A stretch of DNA of 64,000 nt from Bin80 sp965220935. GTDB taxonomy: Bacteria; Bacteroidota; Rhodothermia; Rhodothermales; Bin80. This document shows, piece by piece, positions 9,194 to 18,425 of this stretch. The notes below the pieces were generated by a model. It was not told the DNA's origin. It searched no databases and saw only the letters and a program-made list of their open reading frames with translations. The DNA is taken from positions 186,001 to 250,000 of the forward strand of contig OZ244857.1 in the NCBI GenBank assembly GCA_965220935.1. The letters are read 5' to 3'. The first letter of the stretch is position 1. The number at the start of each line of letters is the position of its first letter. The position numbers and the translations under genes were made by a program.

Positions 9194-10501
9194 ATGCCGA
9201 TTGCCATAGAAATGCCCAAAATGACCGACACCATGGAAGAGGGTGTCCTGATTGATTGGTCTGTTGAGGAGGGTGATAGCGTTGCTGCAGGAGATGTAAT
9301 TGCTCAGGTTGAGACAGACAAAGCAACCATGGATGTTGAAGCCTACGATGATGGCGTTCTGCTTAAAAAGGTTGCCAGCGCAGGCGATGCCCTGCCTATA
9401 GGGGGGCTCATCGCAGTTCTAGGGGATGCTGGAGAAGATATATCGGACTTCATTAAGGAGTTTGATACTAATGGGGTGATGCCCGCACCGAATGAGTCCT
9501 CTGATGAAACTGAAAAAGTCACGCTCAATAAACTGCATGAGTCGGTGCACTCACGGCTTGAGTCCTCTGGTGACGGCAATGCGTTACCCGAGGAATTAGC
9601 TTCACTGGACACGCGATCATATGCGGATGAATCACTTACGGATGGACGAGCAAAAGCCTCCCCATTAGCTCGGCGTATGGCCATAGAACACGGGCTAAAA
9701 TTGAACCATCTCGCTGGATCTGGCCCTGCCGGGCGTATTATTAAGCGAGATATTGAGGCTGAAATTAAGCGCACACCTCATCCACCTTTACCCATTGCAG
9801 ATCGTGGATATGAAAGCGTTCGCATTTCACAGATGCGCAAGGCAATTGCTCGCAGATTATCTGAGAGTAAATTCACATCCCCCCATTTTTATTTGGATGT
9901 GGATGTGGATGTTGCTGCGCTGGCCACACAGCGCCAGATGCTTAATCAATATCTTGAAAAATTAAATGGATCCAAAGCTTCGTTTAATGACTTTATCACA
10001 AAAGCGTGTGCGAATGCCCTGATCATGCATCCTGATGTGAATGTGACCTACGCATCTCAAGAGGGAGTGATTCGCAAGTATAACTATGTGGATATTGGGA
10101 TTGCAGTCGCCATTGATGATGGACTTGTCACACCCATCATTAGGGATGCACACTTGAAGAGCGTGGTGGTCATCAGTCAAGAAATCCAGGCTCTGGCCGC
10201 TCGTGCAAGAGAGAAACATTTAGATCTATCTGAGATGGAGGGGTCTACATTTACCACTAGTAATCTTGGAATGTTTGGGATTGAGTCGTTTACTGCGATC
10301 ATCAATCCTCCGAATGCATGTATTCTCGCCATTGGTGCGATCCGAGACATACCAGTCGTAGAAGACGGTGTCATTGCCGCTGGAAAGCGAATGAAGCTGA
10401 CACTTTCCTGTGATCATCGTGCTGTAGATGGAGCCGTTGGTGCGAAATTTATGTCAACGCTGAAAGAATTAATTGAAAACCCAGCGTCTTTATTACTGTA
10501 G
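9194..10501 (+). CDS. pdhC: Pyruvate dehydrogenase E2, dihydrolipoyl acetyltransferase
   Basis: Acetyl-transferring core of the pyruvate dehydrogenase complex, 435 residues. It has one N-terminal lipoyl domain with the lipoyl lysine in ETDKATMD (Lys43), an acidic/Ser-rich linker, a peripheral subunit-binding domain around residues 155-190 (ASPLARRMA to GRIIKRDIE), and the catalytic domain ending in the active-site motif CDHRAVDGAVGAKF (about 405-418). Last gene of the pdhABC cluster. The next gene starts 60 bp downstream and is unrelated in function. Confidence 0.94.
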   Translation: MPIAIEMPKMTDTMEEGVLIDWSVEEGDSVAAGDVIAQVETDKATMDVEAYDDGVLLKKVASAGDALPIGGLIAVLGDAGEDISDFIKEFDTNGVMPAPNESSDETEKVTLNKLHESVHSRLESSGDGNALPEELASLDTRSYADESLTDGRAKASPLARRMAIEHGLKLNHLAGSGPAGRIIKRDIEAEIKRTPHPPLPIADRGYESVRISQMRKAIARRLSESKFTSPHFYLDVDVDVAALATQRQMLNQYLEKLNGSKASFNDFITKACANALIMHPDVNVTYASQEGVIRKYNYVDIGIAVAIDDGLVTPIIRDAHLKSVVVISQEIQALAARAREKHLDLSEMEGSTFTTSNLGMFGIESFTAIINPPNACILAIGAIRDIPVVEDGVIAAGKRMKLTLSCDHRAVDGAVGAKFMSTLKELIENPASLLL

Positions 10502-10561
10502 CTTTAGGGCTTGCTTGATGACAGTCACTGGTAGATCACTCTGATTATCAAATGTTTTACG

Positions 10562-11326
10562 ATGAGGGTTGCCCATGTTAGTGATCCACATTTTGGTAGG
10601 ATTGCGTGTGAGCATGTGCAACAGGCTTTAATTGACTGTATCAATGGATATCAATGTGATGTGGTTTTGGTTACAGGTGATTTGACACAGCGAGCGAGAG
10701 TATCTGAATTCAAAGATGCAGATCAATTTCTTAAAAGCTTACCGAGCCCCTATTTGGTCATCCCCGGCAATCATGATATCCATGCGTGGTGGCATCGACC
10801 AGATCTCAGACTACTGGATCCGCTGAGGCGCTACAAAAAAATGATATCAAACGAGCTTGAACCGATGATAGAACGGCGAGGTCTTGCGGTATTAGGGCTC
10901 AATTCTACCTATGGATTAACGATTAAAAGCGGCAGGCTTACTTCGGGGCATTTGCAGAAAATGAGAGACTTTTTTTCTCAGCAATCTTCAGAGACGCTCA
11001 AAATTTTGGCCATTCATCATCCAGTTGCACCGTATGATACTCTGGATGTAGCGCATGGTGGACAGCATGTCTTAAATGTCGCTGCAGAGAACGGGGTAGA
11101 TGTGATTTGTTCGGGCCACTGGCATCTGTCGCAAGTATCGTCCTTAGATATTAGTGGATCTTTGGTACATCTCTCAGTTGCAGGAACAGTTTCGTCAGAT
11201 CGATGGAGGCCTCCCCAACTGGGAGTCAATTCATTGAATCTCATTGAGAAAAGTTCTCAGGGAATAGAGATTCACACACATGTGTATCAGCATAAGACCC
11301 GTACTTTCATAACTCAAATGAATTAA
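10562..11326 (+). CDS. Calcineurin-like metallophosphoesterase (CpdA-like)
   Basis: A 254-residue cytosolic metallophosphoesterase. All metal-binding blocks are visible in order: SDPHFG near the N-terminus, VTGDLTQRA, PGNHDIH, AIHHPV and SGHWHLSQ. This set is typical of class III cyclic-nucleotide phosphodiesterases and related phosphatases; the actual substrate cannot be told from sequence. It follows pdhC in the same direction with a 60-bp gap and may have its own promoter. Confidence 0.85.
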   Translation: MRVAHVSDPHFGRIACEHVQQALIDCINGYQCDVVLVTGDLTQRARVSEFKDADQFLKSLPSPYLVIPGNHDIHAWWHRPDLRLLDPLRRYKKMISNELEPMIERRGLAVLGLNSTYGLTIKSGRLTSGHLQKMRDFFSQQSSETLKILAIHHPVAPYDTLDVAHGGQHVLNVAAENGVDVICSGHWHLSQVSSLDISGSLVHLSVAGTVSSDRWRPPQLGVNSLNLIEKSSQGIEIHTHVYQHKTRTFITQMN

Positions 11327-11357
11327 CGTATAGTCCAGAGTATTATCCATAATCATT

Positions 11358-12740
11358 ATGATTGACACTAGCAAATTGATCCCCTTAGAGGATTTTGAAG
11401 AGCCCATCAATAAGATGTGGAATATTTCGGACTTAAAGTTGTGCGCCATTGAATCTAGCAGTATCTCGCGAGATGAGGCGCTGGTCTTTACACGTAATGG
11501 GAAATATGTTTCCCAATCCTGGACAGATTGGACACGAGGGTTTCATATCGGATCAATTCTGCTACAATCTGAGGCGATCTATTCAACAGTCATTCGTGAT
11601 TTTGGGCGTTTGCTCACAATGAAATACATCCAGCCGCAGGTGACTCATTTTGGGGTTCATGATCATGGTTTTACCGTAGCTAGCACGTATGGAACACTCC
11701 TTCGGCAGATGGATGAAAAACATATTCCTCATAATGAATGGGAGCGGAATTATTATGCCCAAGCCTTGATAACCAGTGGAATAGTTCAGGCTCATCGATG
11801 GACAGAATTGGGGCAGGGTTACGGATTTATTTATTCATTTAACGGCCCTCATTCTTTATTTGCAGATACGATTAGATCATTACGATCACTTGCGATTGCG
11901 TATGTGTTGGGAGGTGTTATCATTGAGGAACACGATTTGAGATATAGCCTGTTGGAGAGGATGATTGCCCATATCCGTACGACTTCTCGTTATCTAGTTT
12001 CAAAGTCTGAACCGATTGATGGCTATTCAGTGCCTGGACGGGTTGCCCATGAAGCGATATTTAATGTTGAGTACTCAACATTTAGATGCCTTTCCACTCA
12101 GCAGGGTTTTTCTCCATTTACGACATGGACTCGAGGCTTAGCATGGATCGTTTTAGGGTATGCAGAGATTCTGGAATTCTTTAAAATGTTGCCCGAGAAG
12201 ATCAGAACCATGTATCAAGATGTTGAGGTTGAGTTATTGGATACGCTACGGTTTGTAGCGGATTACTACATAGAAAGTTCTCCAACATGTGGTGTTCCTT
12301 ATTGGGATACGGGTGCGCCTGGTTTAAGGGATTTAAAAGGGTGGTCTGACAGGAAAGCAGATCCATTTAATGATAAGGAGCCTGTTGATAGCTCTGCAGC
12401 CGCGATCGCTGCTCAAGGATTACTACGTCTTGGCGAGATTCTGGGTGAGGCTGGAAAAAAATATACATCCGCGGGCCGCAAAACTGCGTATACTTTATTA
12501 CATGCTCCCTACTTATCCATGGATCCTTACCATCAAGGTCTTCTTCTTCACAGTGTCTATCACTGGCCCAGGCGCTGGGATCACATTCCTGATGGTTCAA
12601 AAATAGCTCATGGGGAAAGTGTGATATGGGGAGACTATCATCTAAGGGAATTGGCATTATATATCAGTCGACTCTTGAAGTCTAAGCCATATTATACATT
12701 CGCGAATTTTTCATGGAACTTACCTGATAATGATGCTTAG
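11358..12740 (+). CDS. GH88/GH105-like unsaturated glycuronyl hydrolase
   Basis: A 460-residue (alpha/alpha)6-barrel-type protein. Segments typical of unsaturated glucuronyl hydrolases are visible: the WTRGFHIGSILL block near residue 58, FTTWTRGLAWIVLGYAE near residue 255 and DSSAAAIAAQGLLRLGE near residue 345. Such enzymes hydrate and cleave unsaturated uronic sugars left by polysaccharide lyases. There is no signal peptide, so action in the cytosol on imported oligosaccharides is inferred. It follows the phosphoesterase gene after 31 bp. The exact family (88 or 105) and the catalytic Asp pair need a structure-based alignment. Confidence 0.75.
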   Translation: MIDTSKLIPLEDFEEPINKMWNISDLKLCAIESSSISRDEALVFTRNGKYVSQSWTDWTRGFHIGSILLQSEAIYSTVIRDFGRLLTMKYIQPQVTHFGVHDHGFTVASTYGTLLRQMDEKHIPHNEWERNYYAQALITSGIVQAHRWTELGQGYGFIYSFNGPHSLFADTIRSLRSLAIAYVLGGVIIEEHDLRYSLLERMIAHIRTTSRYLVSKSEPIDGYSVPGRVAHEAIFNVEYSTFRCLSTQQGFSPFTTWTRGLAWIVLGYAEILEFFKMLPEKIRTMYQDVEVELLDTLRFVADYYIESSPTCGVPYWDTGAPGLRDLKGWSDRKADPFNDKEPVDSSAAAIAAQGLLRLGEILGEAGKKYTSAGRKTAYTLLHAPYLSMDPYHQGLLLHSVYHWPRRWDHIPDGSKIAHGESVIWGDYHLRELALYISRLLKSKPYYTFANFSWNLPDNDA

Positions 12741-12821
12741 ATTGAGTTTTTCGTTGGCGGTAACGATACCTTAATCCTAGCAATTCACATGTCCGAAGGT
12801 CGATTTTAAATCTTACTCTAC

Positions 12822-13946
12822 ATGCATTTCAGTATTGGGAAAATATTTTTACTGATTCCGATAATATTTCTTTTATTTTCGAAGTACAGTATAGCGCAAG
12901 TTGATGAACTAAGTAAAAAAATCTCAGGCTTGAGTCCGATCTCCGATTCTTTAGCATTTATCTTATCACACTTCCCATCAGATGACCTACCTTCAGAGTG
13001 GGACGATTGTCGATTATCTGCAACAGAGTATTACTATGGAATAGATACACGAATTAATTACGAGAAAGCTCGATGTGCTGCGTTTCGGGAATTCTCCAAA
13101 GGTTCTAATAACGAATGGAATGGTTCAGGCATACTAAGCATGATTTACGCCAACGGGTATGGGGTTGATAGAAATTTAGACTTAGCTATTATGGTAGAAT
13201 CACTTACTGAACATGCCTATGAATATGAAATTGATCGGGACTATGACTATGAAATTGACAGATTCTGTGGAGGGCGAAATTTTCATTTTCGTAACTGTGT
13301 ACGTACCCGTAGATACCCTGTGTTATTTGCAAGGAAAGTTCGTCTAGACAACTTGATTGGAGCACATGAAGATCTGAGGTATCTAATAGATGAGTTTACA
13401 TCAGCACGTCAAACAAACGAGACTCATCAATGGGGAGGAACGGTGAATAGTTATATGTACCCAGACTGGCATGAAGAAGATTTTCAGGATATGTTTCACG
13501 TTATGGCAATTGAGTTCTTCAACTCTGGACAATTTCCAAATTATACGGAGAAAGAGTTTCGTTTGATGGATGAGAAGCTTAACCATATTTATAATCACTT
13601 ACGCGGCAATGCTAAAGGTATATCAGGATTTTTATATGGCGGGGAATGTTGTTCATTTGAAAAAATCCAAGAAACTCAACGCCTGTGGTTGGACTACCGC
13701 GATACTTGGGTAGAATTTGGTCAACGATGGTATCCAAAAGTGGATAGTTGGAGTTGGTTGAGTTGGCTAACGTTATGGAGAATATGGCAACTTGAATCTC
13801 TTGGGAACCCACCAGATGGAGTAATAACTGAAATCGAGGAATTGGGTAGATTCTCCATTGATGATACAAAATTAAAAGAGCAATTCTTATTATCCTTAAC
13901 GTACGAGGGATACATAACTGATATTATCCTAGACCTTTATAAATAA
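12822..13946 (+). CDS. Secreted Sel1-like protein of unknown function
   Basis: A 374-residue protein with an N-terminal signal peptide (hydrophobic residues 7-24, predicted cut after SIAQ). The segment YYYGIDTRINYEKARCAA (about residues 68-85) and the following ILSMIYANGYGVDRN look like one or two Sel1 repeats, a helical scaffold for protein contacts. The rest, rich in Trp, Tyr and acidic residues, is not recognised. Probably periplasmic. It stands alone after an 81-bp gap and is followed by a long stretch of decayed DNA. It shares only the Sel1 theme with the larger Sel1 protein near 55 kb. Confidence 0.65.
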   Translation: MHFSIGKIFLLIPIIFLLFSKYSIAQVDELSKKISGLSPISDSLAFILSHFPSDDLPSEWDDCRLSATEYYYGIDTRINYEKARCAAFREFSKGSNNEWNGSGILSMIYANGYGVDRNLDLAIMVESLTEHAYEYEIDRDYDYEIDRFCGGRNFHFRNCVRTRRYPVLFARKVRLDNLIGAHEDLRYLIDEFTSARQTNETHQWGGTVNSYMYPDWHEEDFQDMFHVMAIEFFNSGQFPNYTEKEFRLMDEKLNHIYNHLRGNAKGISGFLYGGECCSFEKIQETQRLWLDYRDTWVEFGQRWYPKVDSWSWLSWLTLWRIWQLESLGNPPDGVITEIEELGRFSIDDTKLKEQFLLSLTYEGYITDIILDLYK

Positions 13947-14960
13947 CATTGCTCTTGCTTCAAGTTGACTGGATCAGATGGATGATACCGTGTTGCAGAG
14001 ATGGTGTTTTTGCGTTTCGGTCATCTTGTTAATGTAGCTGAAAGCTTGGCAACCAGATAAGGGGCTTTAACTTAAAGATGGGTCAAGCAAAGTTATTCCG
14101 TTTCTTTTCTTCAGCATCAAGCATCACTTCTCTCCTTAACGCGACGTAAACCCCAGCGCCTTGAAATGGTGCATTCAAAGACTGAAGTGAGGGTAAATGT
14201 TAGTTATCTGGAGATAGGGTAATCCGCTGTAGATTGATGTGGCATGTTTAAGACCAAATTCAACATATTTTGCGATGGTTTCAAAACAAGAATCCCTGCA
14301 CTTTAGTGTTGGTAACGATCAGTTATCAAATGCCCCCTAAAACCCCAGGCATTGTTTTCAAAACATGTTGAAACTTTAGCATTGAAATTGTGGCTGGTAG
14401 AGTTTAAGTTCAGGTCTGTTTCAAATTTGAGCCAAACTAGTCACTGTTGAATAGTATGATCCATCTATACATTTATTACTGTATGATGCTGGCCATAGTG
14501 AACGGTTATATGCCCATAAACCTACCAGTCACAAAAAGGCAAATCAACACCAATTGAAACAACCCCAAACCTCGTATTCAGTGCGGGGATGTCAGTCGGT
14601 ATATGTTTTTGTAGTAAAATTTTCGTATATTTTATTATTAATGAATGTGAGTCACCTGACGGAATGTCTATGGAGACTTGAGTAAGACTGGTTACGACCA
14701 AGTCAGCGTCCGCCTGCGAGACAAGAATCCCCGTACCTCAGTGTGGGTTGTAGCTCATCAGATTCAAAATTGATTTCTGATGCTACTGTGGTAGATACGC
14801 TTGCAACGGGTGAGATCATCATTGTTAGCTTTTGACGATCTACTTGGCCGTCGGGAGATAACAGAGCAAGCCGATATGGAACAGGGATCGGTAATGATTC
14901 GGTTCTTTTTGGCAGAATCGGATCGTTTGATATGAATCTCAGTTATTCGTTCTTGATGCT
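13947..14960 (+). other. Gene-free, probably decayed stretch
   Basis: About 1 kb without a credible open frame on either strand. Apart from the three related palindromic repeats listed separately, I see no recognisable gene, tRNA or mobile-element end. Its position between a lone secreted protein and a frameshifted gene suggests old accessory DNA. Confidence 0.5.
14286..14749. repeat. Three dispersed degenerate palindromic repeats
   Basis: Three related units occur at about 14286-14313, 14570-14590 (inverted) and 14721-14749. They share a core like AATCCCYGCACT followed by AGTG and a G-run, so each can fold into a short hairpin with G-T pairs. Spacings of roughly 260 and 130 bp differ, and the copies have diverged, so this is not a CRISPR array. 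A repetitive extragenic palindrome family is possible. Confidence 0.4.
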
Positions 14961-15558
14961 ATGGCACAGAAAATACATATATATGGTAGTGATGGCGATT
15001 TGAAATTAACAGGAGGAGGATTGGGAACCGGCCCGCAAGAATTTACGAATGCTGTCTCAGCTGAGGTTGCATCAAACGGGAAATCTGGGACGTGGAAATG
15101 GCTCCGGGCCGCTTAACCGTTTTTTCGGAACTCAAAGATTGAATACTATAGCGAGGAGCTACGCATCTTATCCTGAAAGATTCGATCAACATGGACATTT
15201 CAACGCATTCGTATTTCAGAAGGGTGATGAAAAGACGATGTCCAAAGAACTTCTGGTCCGCTTTGATCAGACGTCAACTCCAACAGATATAATTGCTGTA
15301 CCCGAAGGGTCTGAGGATATGGATTTCCTCACGCTCATTCACAATGAAGAAGCTGGATCAACATCAGAGACTGTCTCATATCAATGGATCTTTTCTACGG
15401 AAGGCCAGTCACTATCTACTGGAACATACGAGCTTGAACAAAGGACAACGGGTGGGAAAGTTCTTCGCAGAGTAAGCAAAACATTTGCGCCCATTCCAGT
15501 GACCTCCTCAGAATTAGATGGCGCTTGGGGTGGTTCATTGAACAAGTGGGGAAAGTAG
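14961..15558 (+). pseudogene. Frameshifted small protein gene, unknown function
   Basis: The ATG at 14961 follows no clear ribosome site and gives 51 residues rich in Gly (GSDGDLKLTGGGLGTG) before a TAA at 15114. A second frame from about 15049 continues to 15558 with coherent coding character (segment RFDQTSTPTDIIAVPEGSED). I read this as one gene broken by a single indel near 15050-15110, original length about 195 residues. The family was not recognised. An alternative is that only the second frame is a real gene with start 15049. Confidence 0.35.
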
Positions 15559-15903
15559 TAGAATTCCCAAAGAGAAGCCAGCGATTGAGTCCTTTTTCAG
15601 CGATGATGAAGACAATCTCAGTGAGACGAACTCTGATAGATATTTTTAATCCTCAGATTTTTTCTCGGCACAGTTGAGTTGCCATTTAAGATGGGCGCGG
15701 TGATGCTCCAATCGTGCGAGTTGGAGTGTTTAACAAAATGCTGATGGTGGACAGGAAATCGTATGAGCACTCATTGTCAAGCGAGACGAATGATGCTTGA
15801 GTGTGTGAACCCAATAGGTGATAAGTTGTAATTCTATCCCTGTCGGAATTAACTAACATGTGAGACCGTTCTATGAAAAGGTTTAGACTACAAACAGCCA
15901 CAG
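15559..15903 (+). other. Gene-free stretch upstream of the tRNA 3' end
   Basis: Nothing supported here. An open frame on the minus strand running through this stretch and the tRNA is an artefact of the tRNA sequence. Because it abuts the 3' end of tRNA-Pro, it is where an integrated element would lie, but no integrase or att duplication was seen. Confidence 0.4.
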
Positions 15904-15977
<74 letters not shown>

Positions 15978-16020
15978 ATAGGCAAGTTAACTCGCTGGGA
16001 AGCTAGATGATCCATGATAG

Positions 16021-16494
16021 ATGCTTATGAGCATGGAGCAGTTAAACTTGCCAACGTATAACTATCAACTTCGTGATCACCACGGACGGATCGTGATTTT
16101 GGATACAATACGAAAGCGATTTGTACCATTAACCCCTGAAGAATGGGTCCGCCAGCATTTTGTACAGTATATGATTAGTCATTTAGATATTCCTCGAGGA
16201 TTAATTGGTGTTGAGGTCACTATACCTATTCGAAATCAAATTTATCGGGCAGATATTGTTGCTTATGACCGGCAGGTTGACCCATTATTGCTGGTTGAAT
16301 GTAAAAGGCCGTCTGTAAAGTTGAATCAGGAAGTATTTAATCAGATAGGGCATTATAATACAGGATTCAATGTACCATATTTGGTGATCACCAATGGAAT
16401 GGAGCATTATTGTTGTGTGATTAATCATTCTGATCATAGTTTTCAGTTCTTAGATACGATTCCATCGTATGACACTATGTCCCGTACCCAATAG
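16021..16494 (+). CDS. HsdR N-terminal-type nuclease domain protein
   Basis: A 157-residue single-domain protein matching the type I restriction enzyme R subunit N-terminal domain group (HSDR_N_2). The nuclease-fold core is visible: Asp in YRADIVAYD (about residue 80) and the Glu-x-Lys of LLVECKRPS (about residues 92-100), then the conserved NQIGHYN. It lacks motor domains. It may bind or cut DNA, but stand-alone members are uncharacterised. In many Bacteroidota this small gene is conserved, so it need not belong to a defence system. Start could also be one of two in-frame Met codons just downstream. It overlaps nothing once the next gene starts at 16499. Confidence 0.75.
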   Translation: MLMSMEQLNLPTYNYQLRDHHGRIVILDTIRKRFVPLTPEEWVRQHFVQYMISHLDIPRGLIGVEVTIPIRNQIYRADIVAYDRQVDPLLLVECKRPSVKLNQEVFNQIGHYNTGFNVPYLVITNGMEHYCCVINHSDHSFQFLDTIPSYDTMSRTQ

Positions 16495-16498
16495 AAGG

Positions 16499-17437
16499 AT
16501 GAATAGAGAATATTCTAAAGAATTGAGAATTACAAAACTTGCGCTTGAAGAAGCTGTGCTTTTATGCAATTCTGTTCAAGGCCATGACGCCATCAAAAAA
16601 GGAGATCAGAGCCCCGTTACGATTGCAGATTTTGGAAGCCAAGCTCTGATATGTCGTATGCTTCGTGAGGCGTTTCCCGATGATCCAATCATTGCTGAAG
16701 AAGATAGCACTCTTTTACAGGCGGACGAACAAACAGATCTGTGTGACGTTTTGAAAATCCATCTTGAATCTGTTCGTCCTGAAACATCATTAAGTACCGC
16801 AATGAGGTGGATTGATTATGGAAATGCGAATCAATATTCGGACCGCTTTTGGACATTAGATCCAATTGATGGGACAAAAGGTTTCTTGCGAGGTGGACAT
16901 TATGCGGTTGCATTAGCTCTGATTGAAGATGGAGAAGTGGTGGTATGCGGGCTTGCATGTCCTAAACTATGTGATCAATTATTTTTGGCATCCAAGGGGA
17001 ATGGCGCTTATCAAGGAGAACAGCCTATCCATGTGACCCAAAAAGATATGGGTTCTGAAGTGAGAATTTGTCAAAGTATAGAGTCAGGCCATACATCACT
17101 CAGGGATATTCATCGAGTTGCGGAGCACTTAGCGATTAATACAGATCGGATTGAACTTGATAGTCAGGCAAAATATGTAGTGGTGGCGCGTGGAGATGCA
17201 GAAATCTATATGCGACTTCCACTTAAAAACGATTATGTAGAAAGAATTTGGGATCATGCAGCAGGATCTCTGCTACTTTCCGAGGCTGGAGGCAAAATAA
17301 CTGATTGTGCGGGAGACTTACTTGATTTTAGTTGTGGGATGAGGCTCGAGAAAAATCAAGGGATTATTGCGACCAATGGAGTTGTTCATGATCAGGTGAT
17401 TGATACATTGCGATTTCTGAACATTTGTTCTGTATGA
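16499..17437 (+). CDS. 3'(2'),5'-bisphosphate nucleotidase (HAL2/CysQ family)
   Basis: Removes the 3'-phosphate from PAP/PAPS, preventing build-up of the by-product of sulfate assimilation. With the start at 16499 it has 312 residues; an upstream ATG at 16469 would overlap the previous gene. Inositol-monophosphatase-fold motifs are clear: SPVTIADFGSQALI near residue 38, IIAEED, the metal-binding DPIDGTKGFLRGG, and WDHAAGSLLLSEAGG near the C-terminus. The DPIDGTKGFLRG form is that of eukaryotic HAL2-type enzymes rather than short E. coli CysQ. Lithium/sodium sensitivity would follow from the family. Confidence 0.85.
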   Translation: MNREYSKELRITKLALEEAVLLCNSVQGHDAIKKGDQSPVTIADFGSQALICRMLREAFPDDPIIAEEDSTLLQADEQTDLCDVLKIHLESVRPETSLSTAMRWIDYGNANQYSDRFWTLDPIDGTKGFLRGGHYAVALALIEDGEVVVCGLACPKLCDQLFLASKGNGAYQGEQPIHVTQKDMGSEVRICQSIESGHTSLRDIHRVAEHLAINTDRIELDSQAKYVVVARGDAEIYMRLPLKNDYVERIWDHAAGSLLLSEAGGKITDCAGDLLDFSCGMRLEKNQGIIATNGVVHDQVIDTLRFLNICSV

Positions 17438-17460
17438 TGATGGCATTGCTCAAAAAACAC

Positions 17461-17631
17461 ATGAAAACATCAATGACCTTCGCACTTACTCTCCTGATGA
17501 CGGTAGGCGTGCATGGGCAGAATGTAAGACTAACTGCAGTGAATCGGAGCAAGGACATTTGGATCGAAAGCCCAACAGGGAGAATCTATTCTTGTGGAGG
17601 TATTGTGATGTTTGACTACACAGACAGTTAA
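17461..17631 (+). CDS. Possible small secreted peptide or gene remnant
   Basis: A 56-residue frame starting MKTSMTF with a convincing signal peptide (cut after VHGQ) and a short mature part. It may be a genuine small protein or the 5' end of a lost secreted protein. No homologous family is recognised. The start overlaps nothing and lies 23 bp after the nucleotidase gene. Confidence 0.3.
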   Translation: MKTSMTFALTLLMTVGVHGQNVRLTAVNRSKDIWIESPTGRIYSCGGIVMFDYTDS

Positions 17632-18425
17632 ACGATATTGGATATACGTCTAAATTATACACTTACATGATTACTGGGAGAACGGCATGTGCCAATAAAA
17701 ATGACACGAATGTGAATCTCTGGTAGAACATTGCTATGCGAGATAGATTTGATGGTAACAAAGAGGCTTGTGATAATTATTTCTTGCATTATTTAGTGTC
17801 AGTCCAGAAATAGAAAATTTTCTTTGAAGTTCCTATTCTATATGACATTTATCGCCGATTATTTCGCTTGAAGATTTGTGATTTAAAGGTAACAAATGAC
17901 AGGGTGTATACTGAAAACTCCCATTTTTGGTACCTCTAACGCGTAGTCTAGAAAATGGCCGCAAAATCTTCGCAACAAAATAACGTTTATTTTGAATCTA
18001 TAAACCCATACAGAATAGGCGATTCAGCGCTGTTAGATGCTTTTCTGGACGGGCACTATTTACTGACTGGAAGCAATTCAGTAGGGTACCCAAATCAACA
18101 GATTAGAAGGTGGACTCTGATAGGAGATACTGCACTATAAATGCTAATGAGCGAAGAACGATTCTCAAGGCAGGGCCGTCAATCAATCTACAGAGATCAG
18201 TAATGATCAGATTATTAAATACATGATGCGCTAATTTTATGGCGAGGATTGATCAATCCGATAAAATACACTGTCGTCTGTCTATTGTTGAAAGACAATC
18301 TATTTCTCGGGAGTTAGATTTTAAATGCCTTGTCATCTCACTATTAACTTTTATAGAGCATCATTCAGATCTCTCACTTGTTCAACTATCAACAGAAATT
18401 ACATCGTGAACATCACTCAGAATTA
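17632..18425 (+). other. Gene-poor stretch upstream of the TonB receptor
   Basis: About 800 bp with only one 61-codon open frame (17955-18140), which lacks any recognisable motif, signal peptide or ribosome site. The final part must contain the promoter of the receptor gene, but I cannot point to its boxes with confidence. Confidence 0.4.

Noticed and set aside
14286..14749. CRISPR array
   Set aside because: Only three diverged copies, one inverted, with unequal spacing of over 100 bp and no cas genes in the window.
15559..15903. tRNA-linked integrated element
   Set aside because: No integrase and no repeat of the tRNA 3' end could be found within the window.
17955..18140. 61-codon open frame
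   Set aside because: No motif, signal peptide, ribosome site or conserved neighbour; not supported as a gene.
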